Of a stretch of DNA of 50,691 nucleotides, positions 19,058 through 27,198 are shown piece by piece. The first letter of the stretch is position 1. Every line of letters starts with the position of its first letter. The notes under the pieces are model-generated. The model saw nothing but the letters and a program-made list of their open reading frames with translations, was not told where the DNA came from and searched no databases. Origin of the DNA: an uncultured Pseudomonadota bacterium (GTDB taxonomy: Bacteria; Myxococcota_A; UBA796; SXON01). The stretch covers positions 1-50,691 of the forward strand of contig CAJBVW010000360.1 of the NCBI GenBank assembly GCA_903959175.1, in the 5' to 3' direction. The translations under genes and the position numbers were made by a program.

Positions 19058-21958
19058 CTACGGGATCGCCTTCGTCTCGACCGGGGTGACCGCCGCCTTG
19101 GCGACGGGCGGGCGGTACACATCGAGCGCGCGGGTCGAGGTCAGGCCGTTCGTGTCGCGCACCAGCACGACGATGAGGTTGTTGCCCGGCTCGAGGGTCG
19201 CCGTCGCGGTGAAGGGCACCGAGGCGAGCGGGGTCCCGGCGCCGCCGCCGGCGTACGCGATCTTCTGGGTGCCGTGGTACACGATCACGTCGCGCACGCC
19301 CACGTCGTCGGTCGCGAGGCCCGAGAGGGTGACCTCCGCGCCGTCCGACGTGAGGCCCGGCGAGCGGGACAACGTGATGCCGGGCGGCTCGCGCTTCCCA
19401 GCGGGGGCGACGCCGCCCACGGGGAAGGTGAAGGCCTCGGTCTGCGTGTAGTAGGTGTAGAACTCGCCCTTGATGATCGAGGCGTAGTCGTAGCGCTCGG
19501 CGTCCCGCACCCGCAGCTCGAGGCCGATGGGCAGGCCCTCGTCGGGGGGGCGCGTCACGAGGAACGAGAGCTTGCCCGTCGCGCGGGCGCCCGCCGCGAG
19601 GCGCGGGAGGCTGAAGCTGCCGCCCTTGATCTCGATCGCCTTGCCCATCGTCGCGTCGCGCTTGAGCTCGAACCGGGCCACGCCGCCCGCGCCCGCGCCG
19701 ACGTTCATCACGTCCACGTTCATGTCGATGGTCTCGCCGACCTCGACCGCGCCGTCGCCGTCGCCACCGGCGGCGTCGGAGAAGGTCCAGCTCCAGGCGT
19801 AGCGGGGCAGGTCGATCCCCTGCGTCTTGACCGGGAGGCTCTCGGCGGCGAGCGGCTTGCGCGAGGCGTCCATCAGCGAGACGTCCATCCCCGAGATCTC
19901 GGTGGGGTAGCCGTCGGTCAGGCGCACCTTGGTCTCGTAGCTCCGCGACTCCCCGGCGGGGATCTTGCCGAAGTAGAACTCGACGCCGTCGAGCGCGTCG
20001 TTCCCGCTCTTCGACACCGCCGCCACCTGGCAGAGGGGCTTGGCCTCGAGGTTGGTGACGGTGAGCTTCACCACCTCGAGCACGCCGGCGTCCAGCACCC
20101 CGTCAGCGCCGAGCTGGAGGTCCATCTTGACGTTGGCGGTGTCGGGGTTGGCGCAGCTCGCCCAGTCGATGCCGACGCGGTCGGAGAAGGCCTTCTCGAT
20201 GCGCGCGCTCTCCTGCTTGGTGCGCGCGGCGACAACGGACGCGGCGTCCCGGACGACGTCGGCCCGGCGCGACCCGTGGGCGGCGAGGAGCACGTCCCGG
20301 GCGAACATGACCTGGAAGTCCTTCTTCGGGTCGCGGCGATCGGTGCGTTGCTCGCCCTCTTCCGGGAGCGGCGCGAGGTAGCGCAGGCCGTAGACCGAGG
20401 GGGTCTCGAGGTTGATGTTGTTGACGAGGTGGCCCTCGAGGTCGGCCTCGCGCGTGACGCGGTCGCGGGAGAAGAGCGAGACGCGGGGGCCGCTCATCTC
20501 CTTGCGCTTGACGCCGCCCTCCTCGATGTCGATCTCGCGCGGCGGCATGAGCACCGCGCCCTCGACGAGGATGTCGGGCGGGATGCCGACGCTCTGGATC
20601 GAGTGGTCGCCGGGGGTCAGGTAGCGGGCGACGGTCAGCTTGAGCTTGGACCCGTCGGTGAAGGAGTAGAGGTTCTGGACCGACCCCTTCCCGAAGCTGC
20701 GCTCACCGATGATGATGGCGCGCTCCTCGTTCTTGAGCGCGCCCGCCACGATCTCCGCGGCGGAGGCGGAGTTTCCGCTCATCAGCACGGCCATCGGGTA
20801 GTTCGGCTCGGTGCCGGAGCTGGTCGCGTTCCGCTGGTCGCGGTTCTTGCCGTTGCGCTCGACGGTCGAGACGATCGTGCCCTTGTCGAGGAACTTGTCC
20901 GAGACGGCGATGGCCTGGTGGAGGAAGCCACCGGGGTTGTCGCGCATGTCGAGGATGACGCCCTTGAGCCCCGCGGGGCCGGCCTCCCGCGCGAGCCGCG
21001 CGAGCACTTCCTCGAGCTGGGACTCGACCTGGATGTGGAACTGGTTGATGTAGACCCACGCGACGCCGCCCTCGAGGAGCTCGCCCTTGACGCGGCTGGC
21101 CTTGATCTTGTCGCGCACGATGGTGAAGTCCCGCGGGGTGTCCCACGCGTCGCGCTCGACGGTGATCGTGACCGGCGACCCCGGGGGCCCGCGCATCTTC
21201 GACACGGCCTCCTCGAGGTCCATGTTGATGGTGCTCTCGCCCTCGATGCGGGTGATGCGGTCTTGCGCGCGCAGGCCAGCGCGGTCGGCGGGGGTCTCCT
21301 CGAGCGGGTACTCGATGGTGAGCTGGCCTTCCACCTGCACGATCGTGATGCCGAGGCCGCCGAACTCGCCCTCGTTGTCCTCCTCCATCTTCTTGGAGTT
21401 GTCGGGTTGGAGGAAGACGGAGTGCGGATCCAGCGTCTGCAGGATGCCGTTGATCATCGCGGACTCGACGTCCTCGTGGGGGATGTCCTTCTTGTCGAGG
21501 TTCTCCTCCAGGATGAGCGCGACGCGCTTGAGCTCGGCCTCCATCGCGGAGACGCTGGTGAGCTCTTGCACGGTGAGCACCGTCGTATAGTTTCCGACCG
21601 CGACATGGAGGCGGCGATCGCCGTTCTCCAAGCGTAGGAGCACCTGCGGGACACGACGCTCCACGGCGTCGAGCGCGGAGCGGTACATCCCGGGGTAGTC
21701 GATGCGCTCGGGGTCGACGTAGTTCTGGACGATGTAGTCGTCCCCGAACTGGAGGTTCTTCAGCGCGGAGAGGCGGTATCCGCCACCGAGCGCGGCCATC
21801 TGCCGCAACATCTCCGCGACGCCCCCCCCGGAGACCTCGTCCCCGCCCGCCCCGGTGGAGGCGAGCCGCGGCGCCGCGCCGGCGGCGAAGTGGTAGCTGG
21901 TCAGGATGGCGGCGCCGACGGCCCCGAGGATGGCCACCCGGCCGAATGCGTACTTCAT
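19058..21958 (-). CDS. S41-family C-terminal processing protease with PDZ domain and long C-terminal extension
   Basis: A 966-residue exported protease. The N-terminal hydrophobic segment (residues 8-28) is a signal or anchor. A helical region, a PDZ domain near 200-280 (GEFGGLGITIV to SKMRGPPGSPV) and the S41 catalytic domain follow. The nucleophile lies in GNSASAAEI near 394 and the general-base Lys in GERSFGKGSVQ. Typical C-terminal proteases end near residue 450; this one adds over 450 residues with CARDB/Ig-like beta domains and a DGDGAVEVGE calcium-loop-like segment. It probably trims periplasmic or outer-membrane substrates. It is divergent from the penicillin-binding protein; in other bacteria such proteases process cell-wall hydrolases and PBPs, so a link is possible. 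Confidence 0.88.
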   Translation of the reverse strand: MKYAFGRVAILGAVGAAILTSYHFAAGAAPRLASTGAGGDEVSGGGVAEMLRQMAALGGGYRLSALKNLQFGDDYIVQNYVDPERIDYPGMYRSALDAVERRVPQVLLRLENGDRRLHVAVGNYTTVLTVQELTSVSAMEAELKRVALILEENLDKKDIPHEDVESAMINGILQTLDPHSVFLQPDNSKKMEEDNEGEFGGLGITIVQVEGQLTIEYPLEETPADRAGLRAQDRITRIEGESTINMDLEEAVSKMRGPPGSPVTITVERDAWDTPRDFTIVRDKIKASRVKGELLEGGVAWVYINQFHIQVESQLEEVLARLAREAGPAGLKGVILDMRDNPGGFLHQAIAVSDKFLDKGTIVSTVERNGKNRDQRNATSSGTEPNYPMAVLMSGNSASAAEIVAGALKNEERAIIIGERSFGKGSVQNLYSFTDGSKLKLTVARYLTPGDHSIQSVGIPPDILVEGAVLMPPREIDIEEGGVKRKEMSGPRVSLFSRDRVTREADLEGHLVNNINLETPSVYGLRYLAPLPEEGEQRTDRRDPKKDFQVMFARDVLLAAHGSRRADVVRDAASVVAARTKQESARIEKAFSDRVGIDWASCANPDTANVKMDLQLGADGVLDAGVLEVVKLTVTNLEAKPLCQVAAVSKSGNDALDGVEFYFGKIPAGESRSYETKVRLTDGYPTEISGMDVSLMDASRKPLAAESLPVKTQGIDLPRYAWSWTFSDAAGGDGDGAVEVGETIDMNVDVMNVGAGAGGVARFELKRDATMGKAIEIKGGSFSLPRLAAGARATGKLSFLVTRPPDEGLPIGLELRVRDAERYDYASIIKGEFYTYYTQTEAFTFPVGGVAPAGKREPPGITLSRSPGLTSDGAEVTLSGLATDDVGVRDVIVYHGTQKIAYAGGGAGTPLASVPFTATATLEPGNNLIVVLVRDTNGLTSTRALDVYRPPVAKAAVTPVETKAIP

Positions 21959-22228
21959 CGAAGCTCCGCTCGTGGGACGGAGCCATGCGTTCGCTTCGAT
22001 GGCATCCGGGTGATCGGAAGATAGGCGCGCCCGAAGGCACGCGCAAGGTGGGTGTCCGGTCGGCCGCGGGCGCGTTCCCGCGCTGGCAGGCCGTCGAAAG
22101 AGCCCCGAAAAGGCGTCATATAGTGCCCATTTAGTAAGGATTCCGAAGGTTTGGGTCGAAAGATCGCACCAAGCCCCCGCTTGCAGCCCACCTGCACTGG
22201 AGGTAGTAGCTCCCGCGATTGCTCAACC
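21959..22228. other. Divergent promoter region between S41 protease and penicillin-binding protein
   Basis: This 270-bp region separates two divergent genes. An A/T-rich patch at 22108-22150 contains TATAGT at 22119-22124, a candidate plus-strand -10, and the same bases read TATATG on the minus strand. No clear -35 is seen for either. A GGAGG near 22199 is too far from the ATG at 22229 to serve as its ribosome-binding site. The plus-strand leader would be about 100 bases. Confidence 0.4.
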
Positions 22229-25200
22229 ATGGCACTGAAGATCACCTGTCCCCACTGCGGCAATCCCATCCGGCTGGAGGAACCGTATCCTTTGCCGGGT
22301 TCGGAGCGTCAGTGCGGCTGCGGTCGCGCATTGATGATCACCTATCCGATGGGCCGGATGGAGACGCTGCGCCGCGAGGGCCGTCGCTTCGCGAGTGAGG
22401 AGCCCGAGCTCCCCGCGGCCCGGCCGCCCCCCCGCACCGCCGCCGCGATCCCCGCCGCGCCCCTCGGTTATTCCGATCCGAACCCCACGCCGAAGCTCCC
22501 GCCTCGTCCGGCCGCGGGCGCCACGCGCCCCCCGATGACCGCGGCCGAGCGCGCGGACGTCCTCCTCGCGCCGACGGTGTTCGATCCGCCGACCGTAAAG
22601 GAACGTCACGACGCCGAGCACGACCAGACCGAGGTGGTCGGCCGCAACCACTGGGGCCCCAACGAGCTGGACGGGGACGCCGGCGCCATGCTCGACGGCA
22701 CCGGCTACCCGACCGGCGCCGGGGCGCAGACCCGCTCCGACCGCCCCACCGTCGCCGCGGATCGCCCCGCGACCCACGCCGTGATCCCGCGTGCGGCCGC
22801 CGCGCCCGTCGCCCTCCCGAGCCCCGCGCGCGTCGCGCCCCCCGTGCGCTCCCCCTCCGCCGCCAAGGGCGCTCCTCCTCCTCCGACCACCGCCTCCTCC
22901 CGCGGGGGCTCGCCGCCGGGCAAGGGCCCTGGGAAGACCGCCCCGAAGGCCGCGCCCCGTCGCCGTCGTCCCAGCTGGATCCCCGGCATCCTCTTCGGCG
23001 GCTTCGGCCTCGCGCTCGCGGGCGCCGTGCTCGCCGCCGCGGGTGTGTTCGGCGTAGGCTGGTACTACTCGCAGGACCTCCCCACGGTCGAGGCCCTGGC
23101 CGTCTACCGCCCGCCCACGGTCACGGTCGTGTACGACCAGAAGGGTAGGTTGATGGGCGAGATCTACGAGAAGCGGCGCTACGTCGTCGAGCTCGACGCC
23201 ATCCCGCAGAACGTGAAGGACGCCTTCCTCTCCGCTGAGGACGCCGCCTTCAACGAGCACGACGGCGTCGACTACATGGGCATCGTGCGCGCCGTGCTCC
23301 GCAACGCGGCGAAGGGCCGGAAGGCGCAGGGCGCCTCGACCATCACGCAGCAGGTCGCGCGCAACTTCCTCCTCTCGAACGAGAAGACCTACGCCCGAAA
23401 GATCAAGGAGGTCCTGCTCGCCTGGCGCATCGAGGACACGTTCGAGAAGGACCACATCCTCTACCTCTACCTGAACCAGATCTACCTGGGCTCGGGCGCC
23501 TACGGGGTCGAGGCCGCCGCGCGCGTCTACTTCGGCAAGCACGTCGGCGAGCTCGACGTCGCCGAGGCGGCAATGATCGCCGGCCTGCCGCAGCGCCCCA
23601 GCGACTACTCGCCGCACCGCCACTTCGACAAGGCGAAGGCCCGCCAGCAGTACGTGCTCGACCAGATGGTCGACAACGGCAAGCTCACCCGCGCCGAGGC
23701 CGACGCCGCCTACGCCCAGCCCGTCGAGATCGTCGAGCGCACCAACGAATTCCTGCTCACCGCTCCGTGGTTCACCGAGCATGTGCGGCGCTACCTGGTG
23801 GACACCTACGGCTCCGACAAGGTCCTCAACGAGGGCCTCGTCGTCGAGACCACCTGCGACCTCGACCTGCAGAAGAAGGCACAGCAGGCCGTCACCGACG
23901 GCGTCACCGGCACCGACGAGAAGGTCGGCTGGCGCGGCGCGGCGGAGACCCTCGAGGAGGGCGCCATCGCCGCCCGGATCGCCGAGCTCGCGAACACGAA
24001 CACGACCGTCGCGGAGGGCGCACGCTACGCGGGCGTCGTCCTCTCGGTGGACAAGAAGTACGCGGTCGTCGGCCTCGGCGAGGCCGAGGCGATCATCCCC
24101 CTCGCGTGGACGGAGTGGGCCTACAAGCCGGACTCCGGCCGCAACAGCAAGTACCGCAAGCAGGACGACCTCACGCGCGCCCTCAAGCGCGGCGACGTGG
24201 TCAAGGTCGCCATCACGAACCGCGACTTCCGCTCCGCCAAGCCCTTCGCGGACGCCGCATGGGACGGCAAGGGGCCGTACGCCGCCGCGGAGCTGTACCA
24301 GGCGCCCGAGGTGCAGGGCGCGCTCTACAGCTACCGCCTGACGGACGGCGCCGTGCTCGCGATGGTCGGCGGCGTCGACTTCGAGGCGACGGAGTTCAAC
24401 CGGGCCACGCAGGCCTCGCGCCAGGTCGGGAGCACCTTCAAGCCCATCGTCTACGCGGCCGCGATCCAGTCGAAGAAGTTCACGACCGGCACCATCGTGC
24501 AGGACGCGCCGATCGTCTTCAACACGCTCAAGTCCCAGCTCTGGAAGCCGGAGAACTTCGGCGAGGACTACCTCGGCGACATCACCCTCCGGAGCGCCCT
24601 CGCCCAGTCGCGCAACGTCGTGACCATCCGCGTGCTCGACGTGATCGGCATCGACGCCGTGTACCAGCTCGCGCGCAAGCTCGGCATCGAGAGCCCGATG
24701 GAGCTCGACCTCTCGATGGGCCTCGGCTCCGCCTCGCTCACCATGCCCGAGATCGCGCGCGCCTACTCGGCCTTCGCCACGCTCGGCAAGAAGATCGAGC
24801 CGCACACCATCCAGAAGGTGGCGGACCGCGAGGGCACCGTGCTGGAGTCCTTCACGCCCGTCCCCTTCGAGCAGGTGCTCGACCCCAACGTCGCGGGCGT
24901 GACGAGCTGGCTCCTGCAGGAGGTCGCCTCCAGCGGCACCGCCGCGAAGGCGCAGCGCCTCGGCCTGCACGTGGCGGGTAAGACCGGCACCACCAACGAC
25001 TTCCACGACGCGTGGTTCGTCGGCTACACCGCGCAGGTGCTCACGGCCGTGTGGGTCGGCTACGACCAGCCGAAGTCCCTCGGGTCCTCCTCCACGGGCG
25101 GCTACACCTCGCTGCCGATCTGGATGGACTACATGGCCACCGCGGTGCCGAAGTCCGCGGACAAGCCGTTTCCGGTCGCCCCGAACCTCAACTGGGTCTC

Positions 25201-25333
25201 CATCGACGAGAAGACGGGCCGTCCGATGCAGGGCGGCCGCTCGATGCCGTTCCTCGCCGGCACCGCCCCGTCGGGCGTCGCCGCCGCCGCCGGGCAGAAG
25301 ACCTCCGAAGACCTCCTCACCTCCGAGTTCTGA
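22229..25333 (+). CDS. Class A penicillin-binding protein (PBP1A-like) with N-terminal zinc ribbon
   Basis: A 1034-residue bifunctional peptidoglycan synthase. A cytoplasmic zinc-ribbon-like module comes first (C7-x2-C10-x18-C29-x-C31), then a 200-residue Pro/Ala-rich linker and one membrane helix near 251-274. The GT51 transglycosylase has SAEDAAFNEHDGVD (catalytic Glu), GASTITQQVARNF and LNQIYLGSGAYG. The transpeptidase has the nucleophile in GSTFKP at Ser735, SRN, and AGKTGT with Lys918. It polymerises lipid II and cross-links the wall. The zinc ribbon is unusual for this family and may bind a partner or sense metal. The stop overlaps the next start as TGATG. Confidence 0.93.
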   Translation: MALKITCPHCGNPIRLEEPYPLPGSERQCGCGRALMITYPMGRMETLRREGRRFASEEPELPAARPPPRTAAAIPAAPLGYSDPNPTPKLPPRPAAGATRPPMTAAERADVLLAPTVFDPPTVKERHDAEHDQTEVVGRNHWGPNELDGDAGAMLDGTGYPTGAGAQTRSDRPTVAADRPATHAVIPRAAAAPVALPSPARVAPPVRSPSAAKGAPPPPTTASSRGGSPPGKGPGKTAPKAAPRRRRPSWIPGILFGGFGLALAGAVLAAAGVFGVGWYYSQDLPTVEALAVYRPPTVTVVYDQKGRLMGEIYEKRRYVVELDAIPQNVKDAFLSAEDAAFNEHDGVDYMGIVRAVLRNAAKGRKAQGASTITQQVARNFLLSNEKTYARKIKEVLLAWRIEDTFEKDHILYLYLNQIYLGSGAYGVEAAARVYFGKHVGELDVAEAAMIAGLPQRPSDYSPHRHFDKAKARQQYVLDQMVDNGKLTRAEADAAYAQPVEIVERTNEFLLTAPWFTEHVRRYLVDTYGSDKVLNEGLVVETTCDLDLQKKAQQAVTDGVTGTDEKVGWRGAAETLEEGAIAARIAELANTNTTVAEGARYAGVVLSVDKKYAVVGLGEAEAIIPLAWTEWAYKPDSGRNSKYRKQDDLTRALKRGDVVKVAITNRDFRSAKPFADAAWDGKGPYAAAELYQAPEVQGALYSYRLTDGAVLAMVGGVDFEATEFNRATQASRQVGSTFKPIVYAAAIQSKKFTTGTIVQDAPIVFNTLKSQLWKPENFGEDYLGDITLRSALAQSRNVVTIRVLDVIGIDAVYQLARKLGIESPMELDLSMGLGSASLTMPEIARAYSAFATLGKKIEPHTIQKVADREGTVLESFTPVPFEQVLDPNVAGVTSWLLQEVASSGTAAKAQRLGLHVAGKTGTTNDFHDAWFVGYTAQVLTAVWVGYDQPKSLGSSSTGGYTSLPIWMDYMATAVPKSADKPFPVAPNLNWVSIDEKTGRPMQGGRSMPFLAGTAPSGVAAAAGQKTSEDLLTSEF

Positions 25334-25758
25334 TGCTGCTGTCTCTCCTGTTGGCGGTAGCGTGCGACACCGCCTCGTCCTCCTCCGAGGACGCCACCTG
25401 CGCCCTTGACGTGCCGACGCTCGCCCCCGCCAGCGCCGCCCCGGGCGCCCAGGTGGTCGTCACCGCGCACCCCCTCACCGACGTGTGGGACACCGCCGTG
25501 ACCGTCGGCCCGACGCGCGCCGAGCTCGTCGACCTCGACCGCTCCACCTGCGACACCTGCGACGACTGCCGCGACACCGGCGAGTGCTCCTCGTGCGACG
25601 TGTGCGACGTGTGCGCCACGGACTGCGAGGGCTGCGTGGAGACCGTCACCTTCGTCGTGCCGGACCTCGCGCCGGGCGAGTGGCCCGTCGAGGTCGTGAA
25701 CCGCCACGGGCGCACCCAGACCGTGACGCTCACCGTCCTGGCGGCCGAGGCGCCCTGA
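25333..25758 (+). CDS. Small lipoprotein, IPT/TIG-like domain with nine-Cys insertion
   Basis: A 141-residue protein whose ATG overlaps the penicillin-binding-protein stop (TGATG), so it is translationally coupled. A short uncharged signal MLLSLLLAVA precedes a candidate lipobox Cys at residue 11. The mature part looks like one IPT/TIG Ig-like domain: PTLAPASAAPGAQVVVTA at the start, VTFVVPDLAPGEWPVEVVN and a final strand VTLTVL. A loop in the middle holds nine cysteines in about 30 residues, mostly spaced by two. This could bind metal or form a disulfide knot. Its coupling to the PBP suggests an envelope role. I know no family with this insert. Confidence 0.72.
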   Translation: MLLSLLLAVACDTASSSSEDATCALDVPTLAPASAAPGAQVVVTAHPLTDVWDTAVTVGPTRAELVDLDRSTCDTCDDCRDTGECSSCDVCDVCATDCEGCVETVTFVVPDLAPGEWPVEVVNRHGRTQTVTLTVLAAEAP

Positions 25759-25811
25759 CCCCGCGCGCCGCGCGGCCGCGCCGAGCAGGGCGCCCAGCGG
25801 GCACGCACGCA

Positions 25812-25848
25812 CAAAAACACGTCGGGGCGCCCCGAAGGACGCCCCGAC
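25812..25848 (-). terminator. Intrinsic terminator of the HU gene
   Basis: On the minus strand a perfect 9-bp stem (GTCGGGGCG with CGCCCCGAC, 25840-25848 and 25821-25829) extends inward by about three further pairs to a TTCG tetraloop. It is followed by GTGTTTTTGTGC. It lies 45 bp after the HU stop codon. On the plus strand no T-run follows, so it acts mainly for HU. Confidence 0.88.
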
Positions 25849-25892
25849 CCGCTCCGCGCCGACGCAGCCGCCGTCAGCGGAGGGTGTGCTCG

Positions 25893-26186
25893 CTACTTGG
25901 CGACCCGCTCGCGGAGGGTCTTGCCTGGCTTGAAGAAGGCGTACTTCTTCGCGCCGATCGCGATCTTGCTGCCGTTCGCCGGGTTGGTGCCGGTGCGCGC
26001 CGCGCGGCTCTTGGTGCCGAACGTGCCGAAGCCGGGGATCGTGACCTTGTGGCCAGCGTCGAGCTCGACGGCGAAGATGCCCTTGCCGCTGTCGGCGTCG
26101 AAGAGGGCGTTGAGGACCTCGCCCGCCTTCGCCTGGGACAGGCCGGTGGTCTTGGCGAGCTTCGCGATGAGTTCCTTCTTGTTCAT
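25893..26186 (-). CDS. HU-family DNA-binding protein
   Basis: A 97-residue histone-like protein. It begins MNKKELIAKLAKTTGLS and has the HU/IHF dimerisation helices, the motif GFGTFGTKSRAARTGTNP that forms the DNA-binding arm with its intercalating Pro, and the basic C-terminus KKYAFFKPGKTLRERV. It bends DNA and compacts the nucleoid. A strong Shine-Dalgarno GGAGG (26194-26198 on the complement) sits 7 bp before the ATG. It is monocistronic, with an extended -10 promoter about 70 bp upstream and a strong terminator downstream. Whether it is HU or an IHF-like subunit cannot be decided. Confidence 0.95.
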   Translation of the reverse strand: MNKKELIAKLAKTTGLSQAKAGEVLNALFDADSGKGIFAVELDAGHKVTIPGFGTFGTKSRAARTGTNPANGSKIAIGAKKYAFFKPGKTLRERVAK

Positions 26187-26253
26187 GAAAATCCCTCCGG
26201 TGGATCTGGTTGGCTGTTCGTGCACGAAGCTGAGGCTCCGCGACGACGCCGTT

Positions 26254-26262
26254 TGTATATCA
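26254..26262 (-). promoter_or_regulatory. Extended -10 promoter element for HU
   Basis: Read on the minus strand the bases are TGATATACA: a TG, one base, then a TATACA hexamer, matching the extended -10 form TGnTATAAT. It lies about 70 bp upstream of the HU start. No good -35 is seen, which is common with extended -10 promoters. Confidence 0.5.
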
Positions 26263-26271
26263 GAATTGCTT

Positions 26272-26283
26272 CGCGGATCCGCG
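26272..26283. promoter_or_regulatory. 12-bp palindrome CGCGGATCCGCG upstream of HU promoter
   Basis: A perfect 12-bp dyad ten base pairs upstream of the HU extended -10, overlapping where a -35 or activator site would sit. It could be an operator. Palindromes of this size do arise by chance in GC-rich DNA. Confidence 0.3.
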
Positions 26284-26544
26284 TGCACCGCCATGCCGAA
26301 AAACCGCATCCCAGCGCGATCCGCGGCCGATCGACGGCGTGACGTGCGCTTTCAATTTATCGAAAATCACGCAATTTCAGCACCTTACGGCACTTAGCCC
26401 GCGAGAACGCCGTGTCCGCGCGGGTCGGAGCCTTTTTTGACGGCGGGGACCACGGCCGGCGCGGCTCCGGCGCGCAGCCCGAAGCGCGGCAGCACAAACT
26501 ACCGAACTGCCCCAGGGGGACGCGAACCAAGAAGGCCGCGCGGG

Positions 26545-26574
26545 TTGCGCTGCACCCCCTACTTGGTGTATCAG
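26545..26574 (+). promoter_or_regulatory. Candidate sigma-70-type promoter for the outer-membrane protein gene
   Basis: TTGCGC at 26545-26550 and TATCAG at 26569-26574 are separated by 18 bp, each matching four of six consensus bases. The start codon lies about 29 bp after the -10, with GGAG at 26588-26591 as ribosome-binding site. Confidence 0.4.
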
Positions 26575-26602
26575 TTCGCGATCCTCCGGAGACCGTCGCT
26601 CG

Positions 26603-27196
26603 ATGCGTCCCATCTGTCTGCCCGCATTCCTCGCCCTCGCCTCCCTCACCCTCTTCGCAGGGCCCGTCTACGCGGGTGGCATCGGCCTCGTCACCACCGC
26701 CGGCTTGCACGGCGACCGCGTCTACTCGTACGAAGTAGACGTGAACGGGGTCTCTACCCAGATGGCCCCCGAGAACCAGATGAATCCCGACCTGGGGGGC
26801 GGTCTCGAGATCGTCCTCGGGGACAAGGATCTGAAGGTGATGGGCATCTTCCGCGGGTACTACCTGCAGGATCAGCCCCAGCAGGAGCCCCAGAACGGCC
26901 CCGTCTTCAACATCCGCGACACCACGCGCGACCTCGGCGTCATCACCGCCGGCCTGCAGTGGGGCGTCCTCGGCGAGCCCGACGCGCTGCAGTTGACGGT
27001 CGTCGGTACGCTCGGCTCGGGCGTCTTCACGGACGACTTCACGGGGTACGCCCTCGGCGAAGCCGGCGTCGGCGGCACCTGGATGGCGGCGCGTCGCGTG
27101 CAGGTCGCGGCCTCCGTGGTCGGCGGCATCCGCTACCGCAAGCGCGTCTTCCCGACGACCAACGCCTACCTCGGCATCCGCTACCTGTTCGACTGA
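26603..27196 (+). CDS. Small outer-membrane beta-barrel-like protein
   Basis: A 197-residue exported protein. A classical signal peptide ends at PVYA, near residue 24. The mature 170 residues alternate polar and hydrophobic positions, have repeated Gly and aromatic residues, and end TNAYLGIRYLFD, a C-terminal strand closing with an aromatic and an acidic residue. This suggests an eight-stranded outer-membrane barrel. I recognise no specific family. A large lipoprotein gene begins 2 bp after its stop, so the two are surely co-transcribed and may work together in the outer membrane. Confidence 0.7.
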   Translation: MRPICLPAFLALASLTLFAGPVYAGGIGLVTTAGLHGDRVYSYEVDVNGVSTQMAPENQMNPDLGGGLEIVLGDKDLKVMGIFRGYYLQDQPQQEPQNGPVFNIRDTTRDLGVITAGLQWGVLGEPDALQLTVVGTLGSGVFTDDFTGYALGEAGVGGTWMAARRVQVAASVVGGIRYRKRVFPTTNAYLGIRYLFD

Positions 27197-27198
27197 GC

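Larger units (their letters stand above)
26187..26602. other. Divergent intergenic region between HU and outer-membrane protein gene
   Basis: This 416-bp region contains the HU promoter and leader, a 12-bp palindrome, an A/T-rich island at about 26350-26394, a T6 run at 26433-26438 without a clear stem, and a candidate plus-strand promoter near 26545-26574. I see no tRNA or small protein gene. A small RNA from the A/T-rich island cannot be excluded. Confidence 0.5.

Noticed and set aside
21832-21839. C8 run in the S41 protease as a frameshift
   Set aside because: The reading frame is continuous and encodes a Gly-rich stretch of the mature N-terminus; the protein is normal on both sides.
26420-26440. 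Terminator at the T6 run 26433-26438
   Set aside because: The upstream bases form at most a few pairs with a poor loop; no transcript is expected to end there.
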